A stretch of DNA of 26,850 bases from an uncultured Collinsella sp. (GTDB lineage Bacteria; Actinomycetota; Coriobacteriia; Coriobacteriales; Coriobacteriaceae). The stretch covers positions 1-26,850 of the forward strand of contig UQHR01000031.1 of assembly GCA_900540905.1 (NCBI GenBank), given 5' to 3'. A program made the position numbers and the translations under genes. Positions 14,214 to 21,687 of the stretch are shown here, piece by piece (position 1 is the first letter of the stretch; each line of letters begins with the position of its first letter). Under the pieces are notes generated by a model. That model was given only the letters and a program-made list of their open reading frames with translations. It made no database searches and was not told where the DNA came from.

Positions 14214-14603
14214 ATGTCGGGTTCTTCGGTCCGTACGTACCGAGCCACGCTTCGCACAAACAGCGCACCGCCCAAGCTCGTCGTCGTTGAAGCAGAATGC
14301 CTTTCGCCCGATGAGCGCACAGCATTTGCATTGCTATCAAGTCGCGTCGCCGCCGTTCTGGTCCCTTGCCCGACGCAAGGTGAACTTGCCATCCGATGCC
14401 AAGTGCACGGCTGCTCGCTCAATCAGGCTGCCGTAATCGCAACCAGCCAACGAGGCCTGCCGCTCCTTTTAGAAGCCGGTATCGCACTCGCCCTTCGCGG
14501 CGCCGGATACGAAAACGAGGCCGCCGCCGATGTAGTCTTTCGACCACGATCGAGCGGCGGCCTCGCAGCAGCCATTGAATATGCGTGCAGGCTCGTTGCT
14601 TAA
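14214..14603 (+). CDS. Hypothetical protein, divergent partner of the XRE repressor
   Basis: A 129-residue soluble protein that I do not recognise. The sequence alternates hydrophobic strands and helices: KLVVVEAE at 21-28, RVAAVLVPCP, NQAAVIATSQRGLPLL, a following helix rich in Ala and Leu, and a final helix GGLAAAIEYA. This suggests a small Rossmann-like alpha/beta fold, loosely reminiscent of part of a DprA domain, though no signature is present. The ATG at 14214 follows AGGAG; an upstream TTG at 14190 is not used. It shares the palindromic promoter with the repressor and converges on the DUF1648 gene with only 9 bases between stops and no hairpin. A toxin role is possible by arrangement only. 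Confidence 0.6.
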   Translation: MSGSSVRTYRATLRTNSAPPKLVVVEAECLSPDERTAFALLSSRVAAVLVPCPTQGELAIRCQVHGCSLNQAAVIATSQRGLPLLLEAGIALALRGAGYENEAAADVVFRPRSSGGLAAAIEYACRLVA

Positions 14604-14612
14604 AAGGACAAG

Positions 14613-14996
14613 CTAGAAACCAAAGCCAAAGCCAGTTCCGGTAATCGCCGAGTACATAAAGTAAACGTTGATCACGTTGAGGAACACACCCGTGATGCAA
14701 CCGTTGCGCAGGTAGCGCTCGCACACGATGCGCGCCATGGCGGCGGAGTCATCATTGTTCTTGGCCTGGCGTCCCGCCGTAAAGTACGTTGCCACGCTCA
14801 GCAGCAAATTGAGCACCGGAAGCGCCAGCAGCTCGTAGCTCTTGCCCCAGCGCGCCACCTCGCCGGCTGCGTTAAACTTCGTTGCCACCTCGGGGCCAAT
14901 GTTGGGGATTACAAACGCTGCGACCACCAGCGGAAGCACCGCAAGCACCAGCAGCGCGATGCCCATGTAGCCGGCTTTTTTGCCATATTTGAACAT
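14613..14996 (-). CDS. DUF1648-domain membrane protein
   Basis: A 127-residue integral membrane protein with three hydrophobic segments (about 10-31, 56-72, 98-118). The segment VIPNIGPEVATKFNAAGEVA plus RWGKSYELLALPVLN is the DUF1648 pattern found at the N-terminus of SdpI-type proteins (P, FN, G, W/D-G-K). The SdpI C-terminal domain is absent, so this is a single-domain member. The gene starts 11 bases after ychF; its AAGGACG ribosome site overlaps the ychF stop region, so the two are probably co-transcribed. The function of stand-alone DUF1648 proteins is unknown. The C-terminus GTGFGFGF is glycine/phenylalanine-rich. Confidence 0.75.
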   Translation of the reverse strand: MFKYGKKAGYMGIALLVLAVLPLVVAAFVIPNIGPEVATKFNAAGEVARWGKSYELLALPVLNLLLSVATYFTAGRQAKNNDDSAAMARIVCERYLRNGCITGVFLNVINVYFMYSAITGTGFGFGF

Positions 14997-15007
14997 GCGC
15001 GTCGTCC

Positions 15008-16084
15008 TTACACGTTAAAGCGGAAGTGCACGACGTCGCCATCGGCCATGACATAGTCCTTGCCCTCGATGCGTAGCTTGCCGGCGGCCTTGGCGCCCTG
15101 CTCACCGCCGAGCTCGATGTAGTCGTCGTAGCCAATGACCTCGGCCTTAATAAAGCCGCGCTCAAAGTCGGTATGGATGACGCCGGCGGCCTGCGGGGCG
15201 GTCGCGCCCTGACGCACCGTCCAGGCCTTGACCTCCATCTCGCCGGCCGTAAAGAACGACTGCAGGCCGAGCAGCTTGTAGGCAGCCTGAGCGAGCACGT
15301 CCAGGCCGGGCTGCTCCAGGCCCAGGCTTTCCAGGTAGTCGGCAGCGTCCTCGGGATCGAGCTCGGAAAGCTCGGCCTCGATCTTGGCGCAGATGGGCAG
15401 TGGCTTGACACCATCGATGGGCGCCAGGTCGTCGTTGAGCATATCCTCGTCCACGTTGGCCACATACAGGATGGGCTTCATGGTGAGCAGGAACAGGCCC
15501 TTGGCAGCGGCACGCTCCTCGTCGGTCATCTCCATGGATGCGGCGCGCTTGCCCTCGTTGAGCCAGGCAAGCAGGCGCTTGGCCACCTCGAACTTGGGCA
15601 TGAGCTCCTTGTCGCGCTTGGCCTCCTTCTCGAGCTTGGGCAGCTGCTTCTCGAGCGTGCCCATGTCGGCCAGGATAAGCTCGGTCATGATGGTGTCGGC
15701 ATCGCCGGCGGGATCGACGAACTCGCCCGTGCGGCCCACCTCACGCATGACGTTGGGGTCCTTAAAGTAGCGTACGACCTCACAGATGGCATCGGTCTCG
15801 CGGATGTTTGCCAAGAACTGGTTGCCCAGGCCCTCGCCCTCGTTGGCACCCTTCACCAGGCCCGCGATGTCGACAAACTCGACCGTCGCCGGCACAATGC
15901 GGCCCGGGTTGACGATGTCGGCAAGCTTTTGCAGGCGGCTATCGGGCACATCGACGATACCCACGTTGGGGTCGATCGTGGCAAACGGGTAGTTGGCGGC
16001 AAGGCCGGTCTTTTTGGTAAGCGCGGTGAACAGCGTCGACTTGCCCACGTTGGGCAGGCCCACGATACCGATGGAAAGGGACAC
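15008..16084 (-). CDS. ychF: Redox-regulated ATPase YchF (Obg-like)
   Basis: A 358-residue universally conserved P-loop protein that binds ribosomes. G1 is GLPNVGKS (residues 9-16), the switch regions are in NYPFATIDPNVG and DIAGLVKGA, and the nucleotide-specificity motif is NVDE, the non-canonical G4 that gives ATP rather than GTP preference. A coiled-coil insertion (about 140-200) and a C-terminal TGS domain ending DGDVVHFRFNV complete the family layout and the usual length. The start is a GTG at 16084, preceded by AAAAGGAG at a good distance. Promoter: TATACT/TTATAC hexamers on the - strand at 16117-16127. Confidence 0.97.
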   Translation of the reverse strand: MSLSIGIVGLPNVGKSTLFTALTKKTGLAANYPFATIDPNVGIVDVPDSRLQKLADIVNPGRIVPATVEFVDIAGLVKGANEGEGLGNQFLANIRETDAICEVVRYFKDPNVMREVGRTGEFVDPAGDADTIMTELILADMGTLEKQLPKLEKEAKRDKELMPKFEVAKRLLAWLNEGKRAASMEMTDEERAAAKGLFLLTMKPILYVANVDEDMLNDDLAPIDGVKPLPICAKIEAELSELDPEDAADYLESLGLEQPGLDVLAQAAYKLLGLQSFFTAGEMEVKAWTVRQGATAPQAAGVIHTDFERGFIKAEVIGYDDYIELGGEQGAKAAGKLRIEGKDYVMADGDVVHFRFNV

Positions 16085-16127
16085 GACAGCTCCTTTTAGT
16101 ACAGGTACTTCAAACTGTATAAGTATA

Positions 16128-16171
16128 GCGCCGCCGCAGCATCCGGGCGAATCCGGACACCGCGGCGGCGC
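16128..16171 (-). terminator. Hairpin between the ferredoxin gene and ychF
   Basis: GCGCCGCCGC (16128-16137) pairs with GCGGCGGCGC (16162-16171), with a possible CCGG/CCGG inner pair. It follows the ferredoxin stop by about 28 bases. The sequence after it on the - strand is TATACTTATAC, not a T-run; this also serves as the ychF -10 region. It may therefore act as a weak terminator. Confidence 0.45.
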
Positions 16172-16198
16172 AAATGAAGCAGAGATAGAGCTCGCTGA

Positions 16199-17452
16199 CT
16201 AGTCCGCGAGCTTCTCCACCTGATCGAGCATCTTGTCAAGCTTGGCCTTTGCCTCGGCCTTGGCCTTCTGGGCCTCTTCGTGGGCCTTGGCCTTCTGAGC
16301 GGCCTTTTCCTCGGCCTCGGGGTCGACAACGACCAGATTGGACGCATCGTGCTCGACCAGCTTGAGCGCATGCTCGGGGCACACCTTGACGCAGGCTCCG
16401 CAACCTAGGCAATACGTGGACTCCAGTGCAAAGCGACCGCTTCCCACCAAATCGCAGGCAAACGTGGGGCACACGTTGACGCACTCGCCGCATGACGTGC
16501 ACTTGTCAAAATCGCATTCCGGTGTGCTCACCTGCATATTCTGGGCAAGCTCGGGGTGGTTCTGCAGCGTCGAGAGCACCAGCTGCCGCCCGTGCGTGAG
16601 CGAACGGCGACGCTTGGTCGTCGTGGTGCCGCACATGGTGTTGAGCGTGCGCTCGAGCTGCGTGATCTGGTGACGGTGAGCCTTCAACTTCTGCGTCACC
16701 GAGGCCAGCGCCGCCGTCGCCGGATTGAGCTTGGTCACCGTCAGGCCCGTGGTGCGGGCAATCTTATCCATGTACTCCTTGCGCTCGTACTCGCGGCGCT
16801 TATGGCATTTGAGGCTCTTGGGGTCGACCTCCAGGCCCATGCCCGTACCCGCCCACTCCTCGGCGGTAGCAATGGCCTCGCCCAAAATGTCCTCGCCACC
16901 GGTGTTGCGGCACTTATCGCACACGCCCAGTGGCAGGTAGACGCTCACGTTGGGATAGTCCGCCAGTACCGAGAACCAGGTCTCGGCCGTAATATCGCCC
17001 ACGCAGGCAACGACGACCTCGTTTTCGCGCGGCATGCGCTTGAGGGCGCGTGTGCAGGTGACGTAGGCGGTCTCGTGGCTCGTAGCAGCGGAGACGATAT
17101 CGTCATACAGGTTTTTAGGCGCCAGGCGCGGCGAGATGATCGCCTCGGTCGGACAGGCAGCGGCGCACAGGCCGCACTTGCGACAGGAGTCGAGGATCTC
17201 GATGGCGTCTTCCTCGACCTCGATAGCGTTGACCGGGCACACGTCCATGCACGCGGCGCAACCGCTCTTTTCGTTTTTGCAGGTCAAGCACGGAATGGTG
17301 TTGCCGCGCGGACGCTCCTTGTAGTCGGCAGGATTCCACTGCGGCGCCGACGGATCGAGCGCGTCGGTCACGCCGCCAAGCGGGTTTTTAAGAAAGTCGA
17401 AACCCTTGCTGATCTCGATAATGTCATCAAACAGATCGTGTTCCTGCGCCAT
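16199..17452 (-). CDS. Multi-cluster 4Fe-4S ferredoxin-like protein
   Basis: A 417-residue cytoplasmic protein with two pairs of ferredoxin motifs. The N-terminal pair is C55/C58/C65/C68/C72-P (with a longer gap than normal) and C90-RKCGLCAAAC100-P. The C-terminal pair is CTSCGECVNVCP and CLGCGACVKVCP. Between them lies an alpha/beta region containing CDKCRNTGG and a basic helical stretch KRRREYE-like to TTTKRRRSLTHGR. The final 45 residues are an Ala/Lys/Glu-rich helix (EEKAAQKAKAHEEAQKAKAE) that should form a coiled coil. The ATG at 17452 follows GGGAGGGG. It probably shuttles electrons for an unidentified partner; no oxidoreductase is adjacent. I could not assign a named family. Confidence 0.75.
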   Translation of the reverse strand: MAQEHDLFDDIIEISKGFDFLKNPLGGVTDALDPSAPQWNPADYKERPRGNTIPCLTCKNEKSGCAACMDVCPVNAIEVEEDAIEILDSCRKCGLCAAACPTEAIISPRLAPKNLYDDIVSAATSHETAYVTCTRALKRMPRENEVVVACVGDITAETWFSVLADYPNVSVYLPLGVCDKCRNTGGEDILGEAIATAEEWAGTGMGLEVDPKSLKCHKRREYERKEYMDKIARTTGLTVTKLNPATAALASVTQKLKAHRHQITQLERTLNTMCGTTTTKRRRSLTHGRQLVLSTLQNHPELAQNMQVSTPECDFDKCTSCGECVNVCPTFACDLVGSGRFALESTYCLGCGACVKVCPEHALKLVEHDASNLVVVDPEAEEKAAQKAKAHEEAQKAKAEAKAKLDKMLDQVEKLAD

Positions 17453-17603
17453 GCGCGGCCCCTCCCTGAGCAGTGCAAACAAGCAAGAGATAATGATACG
17501 CTATCGGCCCACGCCTCGGGCAAATTACACGCGGAGCATCTTTGCGGCAAATAGCCCATGGCCTATCGCCGCCTCGATTGCACAAGGTCAATCAAGTGCC
17601 AAG

Positions 17604-18659
17604 CTATGCCTCGCACATGAGCTGCACGAGTTTTTGTTTGGTCACCTTGGCCTGCTCGTTGGCCATATTGCGCTCGTTTCTAAAGACCGCATTTGCAACA
17701 CCCTGCAGATCGGCATCGGAAATCTCGTCAAGGCCCAGCTCCTCGAGCGTCGTCGGCAGACCGACGCGCTGGCAAAACTCGAGCACCTGATCAAGCTCGG
17801 GCGCACGCTCCAGGCGCAGCTGCACCACCAGGCCAAATGCCACGGCCTCACCATGCATGGCCTTGCACTCGGGCAGAATCGTCAGGCCGTTGGCGATGGC
17901 ATGGGCAAGCGCTAGGCCACCGCTCTCAAAGCCAACACCCGAGAGCAGAATATTGCACTCGATCAGGCGCTCAACCGCCGGCGATATACGGCCCTTTTTG
18001 AGATCGCGCTTGGCAGCGACGCCGCACTCCATGAGTGTGTCATAGCAGGCACGAGCCGCAACCAAGGCCAAGTGTCCCGGCGCGCCACCGTGCTCGTTGG
18101 CGCCGTGCGCCGCGGCGCACGAACGCGCCTCGAAATACGTTGCCAGCGCATCGCCCATACCAGCGACCGTCATACGCAGCGGGGCCGCCGCGACCACGTT
18201 GGTATCGACCACGACCAAGTCTGGATTCTTCTCGAGCATCAGGTAGCGGTCGAACGACCCATCCTCGTGATACAGCACCGAAATCGCGCTGCACGGACCG
18301 TCCATCGACGCCGCCGTGGGACATACGCACAACGGCAACTCGGCATAAAACGCAACGGCCTTGGCGATATCGAGCATCTTGCCGCCGCCAATGCCCACCA
18401 CCATGTCGCAATACTCGGCCCGGGCTTCCTTGGCCATTTCGACAACGGCATCTTCCGTACACGGACCGTTGTAAATCTTAAAGAACGGCTCGCTTAGATC
18501 TTCATCCAGAAATCCATCGACGATCTGCTTGCACAGCCGATCCTCGGTGCCCTGGTCAAACAGGACATAGGCAGCGCAACCCAACCATGACAAATACCTG
18601 CCCTGACGCGAGAGCTCACCCGGCCCCTGAACATACCGGCCAGGACCGCCATAAACCAT
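17604..18659 (-). CDS. Glycerol dehydrogenase-like metal-dependent alcohol dehydrogenase (paralogue 1)
   Basis: A 351-residue member of the GldA branch of the iron-containing alcohol dehydrogenase superfamily. NAD binding is marked by GIGGGKMLDIAKA (89-101). Metal ligands D170 (GMGDALATYFEA), H253 (LALAHAIANG) and H269 (AMHGEAVAFG) are all present, so it should be catalytic. It is about 45-50% similar by eye to the gene at 18785-19885 and is evidently a tandem duplicate, slightly shorter at the N-terminus. The ATG at 18659 has no clear ribosome site, and the frame is blocked by a stop 11 codons upstream, so the start is uncertain. The substrate may be glycerol, dihydroxyacetone or another small diol. 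Confidence 0.85.
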   Translation of the reverse strand: MVYGGPGRYVQGPGELSRQGRYLSWLGCAAYVLFDQGTEDRLCKQIVDGFLDEDLSEPFFKIYNGPCTEDAVVEMAKEARAEYCDMVVGIGGGKMLDIAKAVAFYAELPLCVCPTAASMDGPCSAISVLYHEDGSFDRYLMLEKNPDLVVVDTNVVAAAPLRMTVAGMGDALATYFEARSCAAAHGANEHGGAPGHLALVAARACYDTLMECGVAAKRDLKKGRISPAVERLIECNILLSGVGFESGGLALAHAIANGLTILPECKAMHGEAVAFGLVVQLRLERAPELDQVLEFCQRVGLPTTLEELGLDEISDADLQGVANAVFRNERNMANEQAKVTKQKLVQLMCEA

Positions 18660-18701
18660 GGGAAGCGCCGTACGAGAATCCGCCCTTCATCAAACAACGA
18701 T

Positions 18702-18732
18702 TGGTGCAAAGTAACCTGACCCCTTTGCACCA
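18702..18732. repeat. REP-like palindromic element
   Basis: TGGTGCAAAG (18702-18711) and CTTTGCACCA (18723-18732) are perfect inverted arms around TAACCTGACCC. The - strand core CAAAGGGGTCAGG closely resembles the core of the hairpin at 26038-26069 (CAAAGGGACAGG). Two unlinked copies of the same design suggest a dispersed repetitive extragenic palindrome. Confidence 0.5.
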
Positions 18733-18739
18733 TAGCAAA

Positions 18740-18772
18740 AAGGGGCAAAGCCACCTGCTGGCTTTGCCCCTT
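18740..18772 (-). terminator. Terminator after glycerol dehydrogenase paralogue 2
   Basis: AAGGGGCAAAGCC (18740-18752) pairs perfectly with GGCTTTGCCCCTT (18760-18772) around a 7-base loop. On the - strand it is followed by TTT, which matches intrinsic termination between the two dehydrogenase genes. Confidence 0.85.
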
Positions 18773-18784
18773 CCTTAGCTTGAT

Positions 18785-19885
18785 TTACTCATCCATGAGA
18801 TAGTAGTGGCCCAGCGCGTCGGCACCCAGGATGGCGTTTGCGACCATCTCGGGCGTCACATCAAACGGCATGTTGCACATGGTGTCCTCGGGCGCGCACG
18901 CGGCCTCGGCAACAATCATGGCCTGCTCGCGCGTAAGCTCGGCAACGCCAAGTTCCTTCATCGTGACCGGTAGGCCCAGCTCAATGCAGAAGCCCAAGAC
19001 TTCCTCGAGTTTCTCAGTCGGAGCATCTTCGAGTACCAGCTGGACGATAGTGCCAAAGGCGACCTTCTCGCCGTGATACATGCCGTGGCACTCGGGCAGC
19101 ATCGTCAGGCCATTGTGGATGGCATGAGCAGCAGCAAGGCCCGAGCTCTCAAAGCCAATGCCCGAAAGCAGCGTATTGGCCTCGATGATGTGCTCGACGG
19201 CAGGCGTGAGCGCACCCTTCTCCAGCGCGACCTTGGCCTTGACGCCATCGGCCATAAGCGTCTCGTAGCAGAGCTTGGCGAGCGCCAAGCCAGCCATGCC
19301 GCCCTTGCCGCCGGCGCAAGTGCCACCGTCGGCATCATGCGTCGCCTGGGCCTCAAAGTAGGTTGCGAGTGCATCGCCCATACCGGAAACCGTCAGGCGC
19401 ACCGGGCTCGCCGCGATAACCGTCGTATCCATCAGGACAATGTTGGGGTTTGCCTTCAGGAAGAGGTACTTGTCGAACTGGCCGTCATCGGTATAGAGCA
19501 CCGAAAGCGCCGAGCACGGGGCATCGGTCGAAGCAATGGTGGGGCAAATGATAACCGGGGACTCCAGGTAATAGGCGACGGCCTTCGCGGTGTCGAGGAT
19601 CTTGCCGCCACCGACGCCGACGATGATGTCGCAACCGTTGTCACGGGCGAGCGCAACCAGGCGATCGACCTCGCCCTTGGAGCACTCGCCGTTAAAGTCC
19701 TCAAACAGCAGCTCGGCCTTAGCCTCGGTAAAACCGCCCTCGATCTTGGCACCGACGCGCTTCTTGCCCGAAGGCGTCACGATGACGAGGGCCTTAGCGC
19801 CGAGCGGCTCAACGTAAGAGCCGAGCTTGGCGAGCTCGTCCGGACCCTGGATGTACTTGCTGGGGCTATTGAAAATTGCAGCCAT
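18785..19885 (-). CDS. gldA: Glycerol dehydrogenase (paralogue 2)
   Basis: A 366-residue full-length glycerol dehydrogenase: NAD-dependent oxidation of glycerol to dihydroxyacetone or the reverse. It opens with FNSPSKYIQGPDELAKLG, typical of GldA. The nucleotide loop is GVGGGKILDTAKA (90-102), and the zinc ligands are D171 (GMGDALATYFEAQ), H254 (AAAHAIHNG) and H271 (MYHGEKVAFG). The ATG at 19885 has only a weak GGGATAG ribosome site. A terminator hairpin ends about 25 bases upstream, leaving no room for a separate promoter, so expression should depend on read-through from the alcohol dehydrogenase gene. It and the paralogue at 17604-18659 point in the same direction. Confidence 0.9.
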   Translation of the reverse strand: MAAIFNSPSKYIQGPDELAKLGSYVEPLGAKALVIVTPSGKKRVGAKIEGGFTEAKAELLFEDFNGECSKGEVDRLVALARDNGCDIIVGVGGGKILDTAKAVAYYLESPVIICPTIASTDAPCSALSVLYTDDGQFDKYLFLKANPNIVLMDTTVIAASPVRLTVSGMGDALATYFEAQATHDADGGTCAGGKGGMAGLALAKLCYETLMADGVKAKVALEKGALTPAVEHIIEANTLLSGIGFESSGLAAAHAIHNGLTMLPECHGMYHGEKVAFGTIVQLVLEDAPTEKLEEVLGFCIELGLPVTMKELGVAELTREQAMIVAEAACAPEDTMCNMPFDVTPEMVANAILGADALGHYYLMDE

Positions 19886-19910
19886 AACTATCCCATTCTC
19901 TAAAAAAGAA

Positions 19911-19942
19911 AGGGGCTCCGTACGGATACGTGCGGAGCCCCT
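19911..19942 (-). terminator. Terminator between the iron alcohol dehydrogenase and gldA
   Basis: AGGGGCTCCG (19911-19920) pairs with CGGAGCCCCT (19933-19942) around a 12-base loop. On the - strand it is followed by TTCTTTTTT, a classical intrinsic terminator. It lies 21 bases after the upstream stop and 25 bases before the gldA start. Confidence 0.85.
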
Positions 19943-19963
19943 CGTTACGATAACAAGAGTCGA

Positions 19964-21187
19964 TTAGAAATCGATGTCGGTGTCGTAGTAGCAGGCCTTG
20001 AGGATCTTCTCGAAGTCGGCAGCCTTGGTCTCACGCGGGTTCTCGGGCGTGCAGGCGTCCTGCTCGGCGTTCGCGGCGATCTCGGGCAGCTTGGCGAGGA
20101 ACTCCTCCTCGGAAACCATCTGCGGGTTCTCGGCGTCGACCTTCACGCCACCATTCGCGTAATCCTTGATGGACTGCGGAATGTTGAGCTGGTCGTTGAG
20201 GTCGCGGATCTTCTGGACGAGCGCAGCGATGAGCTCCTCGTTGGTCTCGCCGGGAAGGTGCAGGATCTCCTTGGCCACGTAAGCGTAACGCTCGGCAGCA
20301 CGGGGATCCTTGGAGTTCCACTGGATGACCTTGCCCAGGTACATGGCGTTAGCGGCACCGTGGATGATGTGGCCGTTCTCGAAGGCAGCACCGGTCTTGT
20401 GAGCCATGGAGTGAACGATGCCGAGCAGGCCCGAGGAGAAGGCGATACCGGCGATGCACTGAGCCTCGTGCATGTGCTGACGGGCCTCATGGTCGCCAGC
20501 ATAGGACTTGGGCAGCCACTCGACGATCTCGCGGATGCCGTGCAGAGCGTTGGCGTCGGTGAACATAGAGGCGCAGGTGGAAACGTAGGCCTCCATGCAG
20601 TGGGTCAGAGCATCCATGCCGGTGTGAGCGCACAGCTTGGCGGGCATGGTGTAGGTGAGCTCGGGGTCGACGATGGCGACATCAGGGGTGATGTTGAAGT
20701 CGGCCAGCGGGTACTTGATGCCCTTATCGTAATCCGTGATGACGGAGAATGCGGTGACCTCGGTAGCAGTGCCGGAGGTAGAGGAAATGGCGCAGAAGTG
20801 AGCCTTCTGACGCAGCTCGGGGAAGCTGAACGGCTGGATAATGTTGTCGAAGGACTCCTCGGGATACTCGTAGAAGACCCACATGGCCTTAGCAGCATCG
20901 ATGGGCGAACCGCCGCCGATAGCAACGATCCAGTCGGGCTCGAAGTCGCGCATAGCGGCTGCGCCCTTCATGACGGTCTCGATGGAGGGATCGGACTCGA
21001 CGCCCTCGAACAGCTTGACCTCCATGCCGGCCTCTTTGAGGTCGGCCTCAACGTCCTGCAGGAACCCGCCGCGGCGCATAGAGCTGCCGCCAGAAACGAT
21101 GATGGCCTTCTTACCCTTGAGGTTCTTCACCTCGTGGCGAGCGCCCTCACCAAAGTACAGATCGCGAGGATTGGTAAAACGTCCCAT
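19964..21187 (-). CDS. Iron-containing (type III) alcohol dehydrogenase
   Basis: A 407-residue NAD(P)-dependent alcohol dehydrogenase similar to butanol/1,3-propanediol dehydrogenases and to the alcohol dehydrogenase half of AdhE. The coenzyme loop is AIGGGSPIDAAKAM (89-102). The iron ligands read D192 and H196 (GMDALTHCMEAY), H263 (VHSMAHKTG) and H276 (HIIHGAANA). ISSTSGTATEVTAFSVI is the family signature region. I chose the ATG at 21187 because AGGAGG lies six bases upstream; a 17-residue longer reading starts inside the promoter. It likely disposes of reducing equivalents in fermentation by reducing an aldehyde. The exact substrate is not readable. An inverted repeat at 21228-21254 lies in its promoter. 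Confidence 0.9.
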   Translation of the reverse strand: MGRFTNPRDLYFGEGARHEVKNLKGKKAIIVSGGSSMRRGGFLQDVEADLKEAGMEVKLFEGVESDPSIETVMKGAAAMRDFEPDWIVAIGGGSPIDAAKAMWVFYEYPEESFDNIIQPFSFPELRQKAHFCAISSTSGTATEVTAFSVITDYDKGIKYPLADFNITPDVAIVDPELTYTMPAKLCAHTGMDALTHCMEAYVSTCASMFTDANALHGIREIVEWLPKSYAGDHEARQHMHEAQCIAGIAFSSGLLGIVHSMAHKTGAAFENGHIIHGAANAMYLGKVIQWNSKDPRAAERYAYVAKEILHLPGETNEELIAALVQKIRDLNDQLNIPQSIKDYANGGVKVDAENPQMVSEEEFLAKLPEIAANAEQDACTPENPRETKAADFEKILKACYYDTDIDF

Positions 21188-21218
21188 ACTGTGCCTCCTA
21201 AACAAGCCCCTCTTAGAC

Positions 21219-21254
21219 TTGCGTATATAACGGAGCACCCAATTGGCTCCGTTA
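21219..21254 (-). promoter_or_regulatory. Operator-like inverted repeat in the alcohol dehydrogenase promoter
   Basis: TAACGGAGC (21228-21236) and GCTCCGTTA (21246-21254) are perfect 9-bp arms around a 9-base spacer. On the - strand the proximal arm runs directly into TATATA, a good -10. No -35 is obvious, so an activator or repressor bound to the repeat probably decides expression. It is not the redox-sensing Rex consensus. Confidence 0.5.
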
Positions 21255-21687
21255 GGACCGGTTTGCGCGTTGCCGGCGATGACAATGCGCGATGTCTAAA
21301 CGTCTCAACGCTCAGACAAACACTATTTTACCGTTCTGGTTGGTCAGTTATTCACCTAAAGCCGCCAATGATGAAACGTTTTTTCTATCCCTGAAGACCC
21401 TTGTGCGGCATTCATACTCCCAAGCTGGGCAAACGTTTTATCAAGGTTGACTACATATCCCGGGCAGGACCGTGCCCCTCCAAAATATGCACCGTTCGCC
21501 GCCAAAAATCGACCGTTTGCGGCACCGTGATACCACTCGGTCGTCCAAGGTGCCGACATTTGTGCGACATCCGTCTTCGTGGTGCAAAGGTGCAAGTCCA
21601 AGTGCGGCACCCCCGGTGTGCCACATGCGGGTAAACTAGAACCTTATATAGAAACATTTGAACCCTAACCGCAGCAAAGGAGGCCCC
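21255..21687. other. Long intergenic region with direct and inverted repeats
   Basis: No gene is visible in about 430 bases between the divergent dehydrogenase and helical-repeat genes. Features are a direct repeat pair (CCAAAATATGCACCGTTCGC at 21480-21499, CCAAAAATCGACCGTTTGC at 21502-21520), CGGCACC (21520-21526) facing GGTGCCG (21549-21555), and a TATATA -10 candidate at 21645-21650 for the + strand operon. The pairs are spaced about two helical turns apart, as in multi-dimer operators. Confidence 0.4.

Noticed and set aside
17560..17603. Near-palindrome around the CATGG at about 17557-17565 as a terminator of the first dehydrogenase paralogue
   Set aside because: The arms are short, contain a mismatch and are not followed by a T-run in the direction of transcription.
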